NCBI GenBank assembly: GCA_046262635.1
Contig: JBHEMK010000193.1
Coordinates: 1 to 61,861, forward strand
Reading direction: 5' to 3'
Length of the DNA stretch: 61,861 bases
DNA from: JBHEMK01 sp046262635
Lineage (GTDB): Bacteria > Actinomycetota > Thermoleophilia > Gaiellales > Gaiellaceae
Shown: in pieces, positions 26,084 through 34,148 of the stretch
Layout of the letters: each line of letters begins with the position of its first letter
Numbering within the stretch: the first letter of the stretch is position 1
The notes under the pieces: model-generated
Told to the model about the DNA's origin: nothing
The model's database searches: none
Seen by the model: the letters and a program-made list of their open reading frames with translations, nothing else
Position numbers and translations under genes: made by a program

Positions 26084-26118
26084 GCTTCCCGAGCGCCGCC
26101 TGCACTCCCGCGAGAGCT

Positions 26119-26130
26119 GGAATCGAATCG
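26119..26130. promoter_or_regulatory. Weak LacI-type operator, site 6
   Basis: GGAATCGAATCG lies 9 nt before the alcohol dehydrogenase ATG and matches the consensus at all but two fixed positions. It is the weakest of the twelve and could be chance. Confidence 0.4.
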
Positions 26131-26138
26131 GCGGGCTG

Positions 26139-27131
26139 ATGCGCGTTGCCCTGCTTCCCGCGGTCGGTGCCCCGCTCGAGCTTGTCGAGCGCGACGACCC
26201 GCTACCCGGCCCCGGTGAGGCGCGCGTCCGGATCGAGGCATGCGGTGTGTGCGGATCGGATCTCTTTCTGCAGGATGGCGGCTTCGGCGCCGACAAGCTT
26301 CCGGTCGTCCCGGGGCACGAGGCTGCCGGTGTCGTCGACCGAGTCGGTGAGGGCGTCACGGAGGTTTGCGCAGGCGACCAGGTTGCGATCTACTACATCG
26401 AGAACGTCCCGAATGCGCCGCGCCCGAATCTCGGGCCGGCCGTCCGGCGGATGGGTGTCGACGTCGACGGGGCGTTTGCCGAATACGTCGTGCGGCCGGT
26501 GTCCACGCTGATCCGGCCGTCCCGCCCGCTCCCACCGGCGACGCTGGCGGTGCTTACCGACGCGGTCGGCACCGCGTACCACGCGCTCGTCCGAATCGCC
26601 GAGGTGAAGCCGGCGGAGACCGTGGCAGTGCTGGGGGTCGGAGGTGTGGGCTCGAATGCGGTCCAGGTGGCCAAGGCCCTCGGCGCGCGCGTCGTGGCGA
26701 TCGCACGCTCTGCGGAAAAGCGGGAGCTCGCGCGCGGCCTGGGAGCCGACGAAGCCGTCTCGATCTCCGACGCGCTCGCTGCGATCGGCGGCGACGGGGC
26801 CGACGTCGTCGTTCAGTGCGCGTCCTCGGCAACGATGGACGAGGCGGCAATCAAGTTGGCCGGCTACGCCGGCCGTGTCGTCTTCGTCGCGACGACTCCG
26901 GGGTCGTTCTCGACGTGCGCGAGCACCCTCGTCTGGCGCGAGCTCGCGCTCCTCGGATCGCGTGGGTTCACCGTCGCGGACATCGAGGCCGTGATCGATC
27001 TCTACCTGGCGGGCGCGATCACGACCGAACACCTGACGGCCGCGACCAGGCCGCTCGAGGAAGCGAACGAGGCGCTCGATGACCTGCGAGCGGGCCGTGT
27101 CATGCGATCGGTGCTGGTTCCGAGAGCGTGA
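26139..27131 (+). CDS. Zinc-type alcohol/polyol dehydrogenase, no structural zinc site
   Basis: Medium-chain dehydrogenase of 330 residues. The catalytic zinc site is visible as Cys in EACGVCGSD and GHEAAGVV, and the cofactor fold as LGVGGVGSNAVQVAKALGA. The lobe that usually holds four cysteines for structural zinc is replaced by YYIENVPNAPRPNLGP without any Cys, as in some sorbitol-dehydrogenase-like members. It overlaps the next gene by GTGA. A polyol or sugar-acid oxidation step in the island pathway is likely. Confidence 0.85.
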   Translation: MRVALLPAVGAPLELVERDDPLPGPGEARVRIEACGVCGSDLFLQDGGFGADKLPVVPGHEAAGVVDRVGEGVTEVCAGDQVAIYYIENVPNAPRPNLGPAVRRMGVDVDGAFAEYVVRPVSTLIRPSRPLPPATLAVLTDAVGTAYHALVRIAEVKPAETVAVLGVGGVGSNAVQVAKALGARVVAIARSAEKRELARGLGADEAVSISDALAAIGGDGADVVVQCASSATMDEAAIKLAGYAGRVVFVATTPGSFSTCASTLVWRELALLGSRGFTVADIEAVIDLYLAGAITTEHLTAATRPLEEANEALDDLRAGRVMRSVLVPRA

Positions 27132-28174
27132 CCCGCGTCGGCGTTCTTCCCGGAGACGGCGTCGGTCCGGAGGTCGTCGCAGAGGCCCGTAAGATTCTCG
27201 AGGCGACGCGGCTTCCGCTTGATCTCGTGACGCTGCCCTGGGGCTCCGCGTTCTGGCATGAGCACGGCAGGATGATGCCGGCGGACGGCGTCGAGGTCGC
27301 GAGCGGGCTCGACGCGATCCTCCTGGGCGCCGTCGGCGATCCCTCGGTTCCGGACGACGTCACGCTGTGGGGGCTGCTCCTGGCTCTGCGCCAGGAGCTC
27401 GACCTGTGGGCCAATGTCCGACCCGTCAGGTTGCTGGAGGGGATCCCGTGCCCGCTGGCAGGTCGAGGGCCGCAGGACGTCGACATGCTGTTCGTTCGCG
27501 AGAACACCGAGGGTGAGTACTCCGGCGTGGGCGGCTGGGTGCACAGGGGCCTCCCCGGTGAGCTGGCAGTCGAGTCGTCGGTCTTCACCCGAGACGGCGT
27601 CGAACGGACGGTCCGCTTCGCCTTCGCGCAGGCTCGCGCAAGGCGAGGCCGCCTCACGAGCGCCACGAAGTCGAACGCCTCGCGCTACACCTACGTTCTC
27701 TGGGACGAGGTCGTGGACGCGGTCTCGGCCGACTACCCGGACGTGGAGAGGGAGAGCGTGCTCGTGGACGCCCTCGCTGCGCGGATGGTTCGCGATCCGG
27801 GCAGCATCGACGTCGTCGTCGCATCCAACCTGTTCGGGGACATCCTCACCGACCTGGCGGGAGCGATCCAGGGAGGACTCGGCGTCTGCGCCAGCGCCAA
27901 CATCGCGCCGGGATCCGACGCCACGGCAATCTTCGAGCCGGTGCACGGCTCCGCGCCGGACATCGCGGGGATGGGTATCGCCAATCCGACCGGAGCGATC
28001 TGGAGCGTGGCGCTCATGCTCGATCACCTCGGAGAGGTAGCCGCCGCTGCCGCCGTCATGAAGGCGCTCGAGGCGACCGCCACGGCGGGCGTCCGCACAC
28101 GCGATGTGGGCGGATCCGCGACGACGGTCGAGGTGGGCGACGCGGTCGCCGCCCGTGTGCGCGACCTTCGTTAG
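27128..28174 (+). CDS. Tartrate/D-malate dehydrogenase-like (isopropylmalate dehydrogenase family)
   Basis: NAD- and metal-dependent decarboxylating dehydrogenase of 348 residues. The start RVGVLPGDGVGPEVVAEA, the GAVGDPSVPDDVTLWGLLL segment, ANVRPVRLLEG, VRENTEGEYSG and VASNLFGDILTDLAGAIQGGLG and EPVHGSAPDIAGMGIANP pieces are complete. The GDP-x-VPDxxTLWGLLL wording is typical of tartrate dehydrogenase / D-malate dehydrogenase rather than LeuB. It is last in the dehydratase operon and could turn C4 diacids into pyruvate. Confidence 0.87.
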   Translation: MTRVGVLPGDGVGPEVVAEARKILEATRLPLDLVTLPWGSAFWHEHGRMMPADGVEVASGLDAILLGAVGDPSVPDDVTLWGLLLALRQELDLWANVRPVRLLEGIPCPLAGRGPQDVDMLFVRENTEGEYSGVGGWVHRGLPGELAVESSVFTRDGVERTVRFAFAQARARRGRLTSATKSNASRYTYVLWDEVVDAVSADYPDVERESVLVDALAARMVRDPGSIDVVVASNLFGDILTDLAGAIQGGLGVCASANIAPGSDATAIFEPVHGSAPDIAGMGIANPTGAIWSVALMLDHLGEVAAAAAVMKALEATATAGVRTRDVGGSATTVEVGDAVAARVRDLR

Positions 28175-29058
28175 GCGACTCCGACGGTACCCCGGAAGAG
28201 CGGCATGCCCGCGATGCCGACCTCGACCCGGAGGAGATTCCCATCAAGAGGCACGTCGGCGGACGTGGTGTCGAAGACGCCCATGTCCGTGATGTAGATC
28301 GCCGTCCCGCCGAAGACGATGTTGAGCGGAACCCCGCCGGTCGCGACGAAGCCCTTGTGCGCGCCGTCGGAGCCGACGACGTCGACGCCACCCGAGCTGA
28401 CCGTCGTGACCCAGAGATCGCCGTTCGCGTCGATCTTGAGTCCGTCGGGGATGTGGCCCTCCGCGAGTGTGTGCAGCTCTTCCTTCGACCCGTCGGGCCG
28501 CCGCCGCCGAACCTTCAGCGTGTACGACTCGACCCAGATGATCGAGCCGTCAGGCTCCGCGACGATCCCGTTCGGGTACACGTGGCCGAGTTCCTCGACC
28601 ACCTCGCCCTTGCCGCTCGCGTCGAGGGCGAAGATGTAGCCGGGGTGCGGCTTCGTCTCGGGGTCCCAGTCGCCGGAGTCCGTGAAGTAGAGACGGCCGT
28701 CCGACCCGAAGGTGAGGTCGTTCGGGCCGTTGAAGCGGAGTCCGTCGATCTCGGTCGCGACGATCTCTACATCCCCGTCCATCGACGCCCGCTGGATGGA
28801 TGGCGGACGGTAGTCGGGCGCCTTCCAGGTTCCGACCTTCGGTGTCTGCGTCACGTAGACGAAGCCGTCGGACCCGAGCATGCAGGCGTTCGGGCCCCCG
28901 CCGGTGTAGGCAAAGGTCGACTTGCCCCTGCCCTCTTCCCAGACGCCGATCTCGCTGAAGTACGTGTTCGCGAAGATGATGCGCCCGTCGGGCAGGACGT
29001 ACGGCCCCTCGGGATGTCCGAGCCCGCTGACCAGGACCTCGGTCGGCCCGTATTCCAT
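28171..29058 (-). CDS. SMP-30/gluconolactonase-family lactonase
   Basis: Six-bladed beta-propeller hydrolase of 295 residues that opens sugar lactones with a divalent metal. Metal residues are visible: Glu in GHPEGPYVL, Asn in FNGPNDLTF, Asn in YPNGIVAEPDG and Asp in IPDGLKIDANGDLWV. No signal peptide, so cytoplasmic. ATG with GGAGG upstream. It is the second gene of a leftward pair with SDR 3; dehydrogenase plus lactonase is the standard start of a non-phosphorylative sugar pathway. Confidence 0.9.
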   Translation of the reverse strand: MEYGPTEVLVSGLGHPEGPYVLPDGRIIFANTYFSEIGVWEEGRGKSTFAYTGGGPNACMLGSDGFVYVTQTPKVGTWKAPDYRPPSIQRASMDGDVEIVATEIDGLRFNGPNDLTFGSDGRLYFTDSGDWDPETKPHPGYIFALDASGKGEVVEELGHVYPNGIVAEPDGSIIWVESYTLKVRRRRPDGSKEELHTLAEGHIPDGLKIDANGDLWVTTVSSGGVDVVGSDGAHKGFVATGGVPLNIVFGGTAIYITDMGVFDTTSADVPLDGNLLRVEVGIAGMPLFRGTVGVA

Positions 29059-29076
29059 CTGTTCCTCCTCCGCTTG

Positions 29077-29811
29077 TCACCAGGTGATGAGCCCACCTGA
29101 GAAGTTGATCGACTGGCCCGTCATGTAGCCGGCCTCGTCCGAGAGCAGGAACCAGATCAGGCCTGCGCACTCCTCGGGCGTGCTGCCGCGAGCGAGCGGC
29201 ACCGCGGCGGTCCGGGCATCGCTCAGCTCCTCCGCGGTCAGATCCCGGAGCGGAGCCACCTCCGCGAGTACGCGGTCCTGCATCGGCGTGTCGACGATCC
29301 CCGGGCAGACGGCGTTCACGCGGATCCGGCGGGGCGCGTAGGCGTACGCGAACGAGCGCGTGATCGAGGTCACCGTCGTCTTCGATGCCGCGTAGATGGC
29401 GACCTCGACGGTGGTCGCGAGCTTGGCCGAGCTCGACGAGAGGTTGACGATCGCGCCGCCGTCGCGCAGGCGTGACCCGAGTTGCTGGCAGAGAAAGAAG
29501 ACCGCCTCCGCGTTGACCGCGAAGATCTCCCGCCAGTCCTGGACGGTGCACTCAAGGATCGGCTTGATCCTGATGATGCCGGCCGAGTTGACGAGATAGT
29601 CGGCGCCGCCTCCGGCTGCGACGATTCGCTCGCGGCCGTCCTCGTTCGCCAGGTCCGCGACGAGGACCGAGGCTCCGGCCTCGCGGAGCGGCTCGAGGCC
29701 AACGGCGTCCCGATCGACGGCCACCACGGAGACGCCCTCCAGCAGGAGGCGCTCGGCGGCGCCCCTGCCGATCCCGCTCGCGGCTCCCGTCACCACAGCT
29801 CGACGTTCCAT
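29077..29811 (-). CDS. Short-chain dehydrogenase/reductase (SDR 3)
   Basis: 244-residue SDR: TGAASGIGRGAAERL, AVDRDA (acidic, NAD-type), LVNSAGIIR, NLSSSSAKLA and YAASKTT. Start ATG 29811 chosen because the Rossmann strand begins there and GAGGGGG precedes it; the longer frame runs through the operator. Its partner 18 nt downstream is the lactonase gene, so this is probably the aldose 1-dehydrogenase that makes the lactone. Confidence 0.88.
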   Translation of the reverse strand: MERRAVVTGAASGIGRGAAERLLLEGVSVVAVDRDAVGLEPLREAGASVLVADLANEDGRERIVAAGGGADYLVNSAGIIRIKPILECTVQDWREIFAVNAEAVFFLCQQLGSRLRDGGAIVNLSSSSAKLATTVEVAIYAASKTTVTSITRSFAYAYAPRRIRVNAVCPGIVDTPMQDRVLAEVAPLRDLTAEELSDARTAAVPLARGSTPEECAGLIWFLLSDEAGYMTGQSINFSGGLITW

Positions 29812-29821
29812 TCGCCCCCTC

Positions 29822-29912
29822 AGAATCGTTTCCAGCTTCGAAGCCAAGCAGAGGACTCCGGGGAAATCAATCGGCGGCCGTGCTTGCCTCTCGGAATCGG
29901 TTCCATTAGCGT
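29822..29912. promoter_or_regulatory. Divergent regulatory region with LacI-type operators, sites 7 and 8
   Basis: AGAATCGTTTCC (29822-29833) lies just upstream of SDR 3 and GGAATCGGTTCC (29893-29904, perfect consensus) upstream of the third dehydratase; their centres are 71 bp apart. TAGCGT at 29907-29912 is the likely plus-strand -10, so site 8 fills the -35/-10 spacer. Confidence 0.78.
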
Positions 29913-29948
29913 CGCTCAACATCCGGACCGCGACCAGCTGGAGGCCGA

Positions 29949-31073
29949 ATGCGCATCAAGTCAGTGGAGTCGATCCCGATCGGCTATCCCGAGCCAAACG
30001 ACGACGGCAGGACGCGCTACGTCTGTCTTGCCCGGGTCACGACCGACGAGGGGCTTGTCGGCTGGGGAGAGGGGGTCGCCTACTGGCCCGAGGCTGCGCA
30101 CGCCGCGGCGACGCTGATCGACGCGCTCGGCGAGGTCGTGATCGGCATGGACCCGCTGCAGACCGAGACGATCTGGCGTGCGCTGAAGAGTCACTCCTGG
30201 TGGTACGGGAACGGCGGCATCGCCTCGATGGCCATCGCGGCGATCGACATCGCCGCGTGGGATCTGAAGGGCAAGGCACTTGACGCGCGGGTGCTCGACC
30301 TTCTCGGCGGGCCGACCAAGGAGAAGCTGCCAGCGATCGCCTCGGGCCACGCGGCGAAAGCCGACCTCGGCGAACTCGCCTCGCAGGCCGCCGAGTGGGT
30401 GTCGGATGGGCTCCACGGCTTCAAGGTCGGCTTCGGCAAGCGGGGCGATGCGCGCCTGGGCTTCGAGCACGACCGCGACGTGGAGTACATGCGCCGCGCG
30501 CGCGAGGCGATCGGTCCGGACAAGACGATCATGCTCGACATGGGCGTTGCCGTTCAGTGGGATGTCGCCGAGGCGGTCGCGCGGGTGCGCGCCTTCGAGG
30601 AGCACGACCTCTACTGGGTCGAGGAGCCCCTAGGGCACTGGAACCCCGATGGCTACAAGACGCTGCACGAGAAGACGTCCACGCGCATCGCGTACGGCGA
30701 GAAGGAGTTCGGCGTCGAGGGCGTCGAGCGCGTACTCGCAACCGGGACGTGTGACGTGCTCGGTTTCGATCCCGGGCGTGCCGAAGGGCTGACGGCGTTC
30801 GGGCACGCCGTCGAGCGGGTCGAGGGCGCCGGCACGGAGGCGAACGCGCACGCCTGGTCAACCGCGATCGTCTCCGCGGTCAGCCTCGCCGTCAGCTGGG
30901 CCTCGCCCGTCTGCAAGCAGTTCGAGGTGAAGCCGATCCGGGACGTCGCGCAGTACGAACTGGTCGCGAACCCGGTCGTCCACGAGCACGGCTTCATGCC
31001 GCAGCCGCAGGGGCCGGGGCTCGGCCTCGACGTGCTCGAGGATGTCGTCCAGAGGTACCGGCTCGACCGATGA
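29949..31073 (+). CDS. Enolase-superfamily dehydratase-like protein, divergent active site
   Basis: 374-residue member of the mandelate racemase/muconate lactonizing group with N-terminal capping domain and barrel. Metal ligands appear as LDMG, WVEEPLG and YGEKEF. It is unlike the other two in the island: the KxK motif reads GFKVG, so the first Lys is lost; LMVDAN-type wording is replaced by IMLDMGVAVQWD; and the dyad region reads GFDPGRAEG and NAHAWSTAI. It is therefore a different subgroup and may act on another stereoisomer or only as an epimerase. Overlaps the next SDR by ATGA. Confidence 0.82.
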   Translation: MRIKSVESIPIGYPEPNDDGRTRYVCLARVTTDEGLVGWGEGVAYWPEAAHAAATLIDALGEVVIGMDPLQTETIWRALKSHSWWYGNGGIASMAIAAIDIAAWDLKGKALDARVLDLLGGPTKEKLPAIASGHAAKADLGELASQAAEWVSDGLHGFKVGFGKRGDARLGFEHDRDVEYMRRAREAIGPDKTIMLDMGVAVQWDVAEAVARVRAFEEHDLYWVEEPLGHWNPDGYKTLHEKTSTRIAYGEKEFGVEGVERVLATGTCDVLGFDPGRAEGLTAFGHAVERVEGAGTEANAHAWSTAIVSAVSLAVSWASPVCKQFEVKPIRDVAQYELVANPVVHEHGFMPQPQGPGLGLDVLEDVVQRYRLDR

Positions 31074-31804
31074 GAGTCGCACTCGTGACCGGCGCCGCGG
31101 GCGGAATCGGGCTCGCGACGTCGCTGGCACTCCTCGGCGCCGACTCGTCCCTCAAGCTTGCCGCGGTCGACCTCGCCGGCCTGCCGGACGAGCTCGCGGC
31201 CGACGGCCGGGTCACGGCCTACCCCTGCGACGTCGGAGACCACGAGGCAGTCGTCGCGACGGTCGACGCGGCGACGGCTGAGCTCGGCCCGCCGGACTGG
31301 CTCGTCAATGCCGCCGGCATCCAGTTGCATGCGGCCGCGCTCGACCTCACCTTCGAGGAGTGGAGCCGCGTGCTCTCCGTCAACCTCGGCGGAACCTTCT
31401 CGTTCTGCCAGGCGGCCGGCCGCGCGATGGTGGAGCGTGGCAGCGGCTCGATCGTGAACCTGAGCTCGATCTCGATCTTCTTCGGCTTCCCGAAGCGGCT
31501 GCCCTACATCGCGAGCAAGTGCGGCGTCGCGGGGCTGACGCAGACGCTCGCCGTCGAGTGGGCGCCGGCCGGCGTCAGGGTCAACGCCGTCGCGCCCGGG
31601 ATGATCGACACAGCCTTCGTCCGGCCGGGGTTCGAGAGCGGCGTGGTTGCGCGCGAGACGGCGGAGCGGGCGCATGCACTGGGCCGTCTCGGCCGTCCGG
31701 AGGAAGTTGCCGCCGCGATCGCCTTCCTGCTCTCGGACGCGGCGAGCTTCGTGACCGGCGAGATCATGTGCATCGACGGCGGTTTCCGGCGGGCGAAGAT
31801 TTGA
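31070..31804 (+). CDS. Short-chain dehydrogenase/reductase (SDR 4)
   Basis: 244-residue SDR with TGAAGGIGLATSLALLG, VDLAG, NAAGIQLH, NLSSISIFFGFPKRL and YIASKCG, ending FVTGEIMCIDGGFRRAKI. Coupled by ATGA to the third dehydratase gene, so it probably oxidises the 2-keto-3-deoxy product or reduces a keto intermediate of that branch. A LacI-type operator and an importer operon follow. Confidence 0.88.
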   Translation: MRVALVTGAAGGIGLATSLALLGADSSLKLAAVDLAGLPDELAADGRVTAYPCDVGDHEAVVATVDAATAELGPPDWLVNAAGIQLHAAALDLTFEEWSRVLSVNLGGTFSFCQAAGRAMVERGSGSIVNLSSISIFFGFPKRLPYIASKCGVAGLTQTLAVEWAPAGVRVNAVAPGMIDTAFVRPGFESGVVARETAERAHALGRLGRPEEVAAAIAFLLSDAASFVTGEIMCIDGGFRRAKI

Positions 31805-31846
31805 CGGGCGTCGCCCTTGACGCCTCGGTCCGGGTGAGAGAAGGTT

Positions 31847-31858
31847 GCAAACGATTCC
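31847..31858. promoter_or_regulatory. LacI-type operator, site 9
   Basis: GCAAACGATTCC differs from consensus at one base. It is followed by AACTAGCGTC, the same TAGCGTC seen after site 8, marking a -10 at TAGCGT. It controls the first importer operon. Confidence 0.68.
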
Positions 31859-31920
31859 AACTAGCGTCCGCCGACGACGGGCGACGAGCCCGTCGGCGGT
31901 CGGCGAGGAGGTAACGCGCC

Positions 31921-33033
31921 ATGAGGTACGGAAGCTCGCGTCACGCCTGGAAGCGAAGAGCCGTCGTCGTAGCGATCTCGATCGCGCTGGGAGTGCTGGT
32001 CTTCGCGGCAGTCGGAGGAGCCACCGCCGCCAAGAACAAGTGGACGGTGAAGCTCAAGGACGGCAGCACCTTCACCCTCAACAAGCGGATCGCGGGCAAA
32101 GTCAAGAAGCACCAGCGGATCAACTACGTCTTCTCCTACCAGTCGTCAGCGATCCAGGGCTTCTCGCAGCAGTACCTCGCGGGATACAAGAAGACCCTGT
32201 CGGACGCCAACAAGATCTATCCGCTCAGCGGCAAGGCGATCGCCCCGTCGGTGCCTGCGGGCGACATCCCGCAGCAGATCTCCCAGATCCGGGCGCTCCT
32301 CGCGACGAACCAGATCGACTGCCTCTCGATCGAGCCGTCGAACAGCACCGGCTTCACGTCGATCGCGGATCAGGTGCTCAAGCAAGGCATCCCGGTCTTC
32401 ACGGTCGGCGTGACCTCGAACGGGAACGAACTGACGAACTTCACCCAGATTCCGCTGAAGGAGGGCGCGACCGCGGCGGCGACCGTCGTGGCCTACATGA
32501 AGAAGCACCACCTGAAGTTCAAGACCTTCGCCGTCTCCGGCGGCGACCCATCGCAATTCTGGGCACAGGGGAGGATGAAGGGCTTCCGCCTCGGCATCCA
32601 GAAGGCGATCCCGGGCGCGAAGTTCATCACGACCGAACAGAGCCCGCTCGGCGTCACCTATGACCCGGCAAAGACGTACGACGCCTACAAGGCCTTCCTC
32701 ACGGGCGTGGGCAAGACGGTCGACGTGATCGAGAACGTCGACATCGGTGCCGGCTACGCGGCCCGCGCGATCAAGGACGCGGGGCGGGCCGGCAAGGCGT
32801 ACAGCGTGGGCTGGAACGTCACGCCGGAGCAGGTCGACGCACTCAAGCAGGGCACGCAGATCGCCCTCTTCGACCAGAAGTGGCCGGAGCAGGCGGGCTT
32901 CGGCGCCCTGGCATGCGCCACCTTCCTCAAGACCGGGAAGGTCCTGCCGAACACGCAGCACCTCTCCGTCGTCACGAAGCAGAACTACAAGCAGGCGCTG
33001 GCCGAGCTGAACAAGCTGCTCGGGAAGAAGTAA
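31921..33033 (+). CDS. ABC importer 1: sugar-binding protein
   Basis: Periplasmic-binding-protein-type component of 370 residues with a signal peptide (AVVVAISIALGVLVFAAVGGATAA, about residues 13-36) and a lysine-rich linker, so it is exported and probably tethered or wall-bound. The binding fold shows VFSYQSSAIQGFSQQYLAG, IDCLSIEPSNSTG, PVFTVGV, GGDPSQFWAQGRMKGF and VDIGAGYAARAIKDAG as in RbsB/LsrB-like proteins. ATG with GAGGAGG upstream. It is the first gene of importer 1 and is followed by a large hairpin. Confidence 0.88.
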   Translation: MRYGSSRHAWKRRAVVVAISIALGVLVFAAVGGATAAKNKWTVKLKDGSTFTLNKRIAGKVKKHQRINYVFSYQSSAIQGFSQQYLAGYKKTLSDANKIYPLSGKAIAPSVPAGDIPQQISQIRALLATNQIDCLSIEPSNSTGFTSIADQVLKQGIPVFTVGVTSNGNELTNFTQIPLKEGATAAATVVAYMKKHHLKFKTFAVSGGDPSQFWAQGRMKGFRLGIQKAIPGAKFITTEQSPLGVTYDPAKTYDAYKAFLTGVGKTVDVIENVDIGAGYAARAIKDAGRAGKAYSVGWNVTPEQVDALKQGTQIALFDQKWPEQAGFGALACATFLKTGKVLPNTQHLSVVTKQNYKQALAELNKLLGKK

Positions 33034-33050
33034 ACGCCTCAGGACACTGA

Positions 33051-33094
33051 CCGGCCGCGCGGCCCCCGGGACCCGCCCGGGACCGCGCCGCCGG
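33051..33094 (+). repeat. Intercistronic stem-loop after the binding-protein gene
   Basis: CCGGCCGCGCGG (33051-33062) pairs with CCGCGCCGCCGG (33083-33094) at 11 of 12 positions, and the interior holds a second CCCGGG/CCCGGG pair. There is no U-tract. A hairpin here can protect the binding-protein mRNA or lower expression of the downstream permease. Confidence 0.6.
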
Positions 33095-33110
33095 TCGACC
33101 CTTCGCCTCC

Positions 33111-34148
33111 GTGAACGAATCCGCCTCCACACCGCCGAGCACTCGCGGGGCGACCCGTCGGCTCGACAGGACTCGCAGCACGATCGCCCGCATCGGCGGC
33201 GTCACGCTCGCGGTGATCATCGTCGGGGCCTACTTCTCGATTCGTACGCACGGACAGATGCTGCAGGTCGACAACCTGCTCGGCATCGTGCGCGGCCTCA
33301 GCACGATCGCGATCATGGGGCTCGGCTTGACCCTGGTGATCATTGCCGGGGAGATCGACCTCTCGTTCGCGAACGTCTACGGCCTCTCCACGAACATCGT
33401 GGCGGTGCTCTGGATCACGCATGCGGTACCCGTCTACCTCGCGATCCTGATCGCATTTCTCGCGGCGGCGGCAGTTGGTCTCTTCAACGCGTTCTTCACC
33501 GCGGTCGTCGGCATCCCCTCGTTCATCGCCACCCTGGGTTCGAGTACGCTCGTCTTCGGGTTCACGCTCTATATCGGCAAGACCCAGAATCTGAGCGCCG
33601 AATTTCCGCCACAGGGCGACACCGTCCCGAAGAGCGAGTTCCATTTCTTCTCCAATCTCAGCAACGCCACGCTACCGTGGAAGTTCCCGGAGCAGGGGCT
33701 CTGGTCGCTCGCCCTCCTCGTCATCCTCGGGTTCGTCCTCGGCCGCACGCTGTTCGGGTTCCGGTTGAAGGCGATCGGCGGCAGCAGAGCGGCGGCGCAG
33801 ATCGCACGGCTGCCGGTGCACCGCTACACGTTCGTCGCCTTCGTCGTCTGTGCGTGCAGCGCGTGCCTGGCAGGTCTGCTCGACTTCTCCTTCATCGGCT
33901 CGGCCGGCCCGAACGACGGGCAGTCGTACCTCTTCCCGGTGTTTGCGGCGGTGATCATCGGCGGCGCGAGCCTTGCGGGCGGCAAGGGCACGGCGATCGG
34001 CACGCTCACCGGGGCGCTGCTGCTCGCGGTGCTCGCGAACGGCTTCGCGCTGATCGCGGCCGGCCCGTTCGCACAGCAGGTTCTGCTCGGGACGGTGACG
34101 ATCGGAGCCGTCGTGATCGACCGGTTCACGACGAGCCGGCGCACGTGA
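33111..34148 (+). CDS. ABC importer 1: permease
   Basis: RbsC/MglC-type inner-membrane permease of 345 residues with about ten hydrophobic segments. Family signatures are GLTLVIIAGEIDLSFANVYGLS (split here as LTLVIIAGEIDLS and FANVYGLS), ATLGSSTLVFGF and IIGGASLAGGKGTAIGTLTGALLL pieces near the C-terminus. GTG start 17 nt after the stem-loop. Its stop overlaps the ATPase start (GTGA). Confidence 0.9.
   Translation: MNESASTPPSTRGATRRLDRTRSTIARIGGVTLAVIIVGAYFSIRTHGQMLQVDNLLGIVRGLSTIAIMGLGLTLVIIAGEIDLSFANVYGLSTNIVAVLWITHAVPVYLAILIAFLAAAAVGLFNAFFTAVVGIPSFIATLGSSTLVFGFTLYIGKTQNLSAEFPPQGDTVPKSEFHFFSNLSNATLPWKFPEQGLWSLALLVILGFVLGRTLFGFRLKAIGGSRAAAQIARLPVHRYTFVAFVVCACSACLAGLLDFSFIGSAGPNDGQSYLFPVFAAVIIGGASLAGGKGTAIGTLTGALLLAVLANGFALIAAGPFAQQVLLGTVTIGAVVIDRFTTSRRT

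Noticed and set aside
26119..26130. Treating site 6 as a secure operator
   Set aside because: It deviates at two fixed positions and lies inside an operon close to an ATG, so it is listed only as weak.
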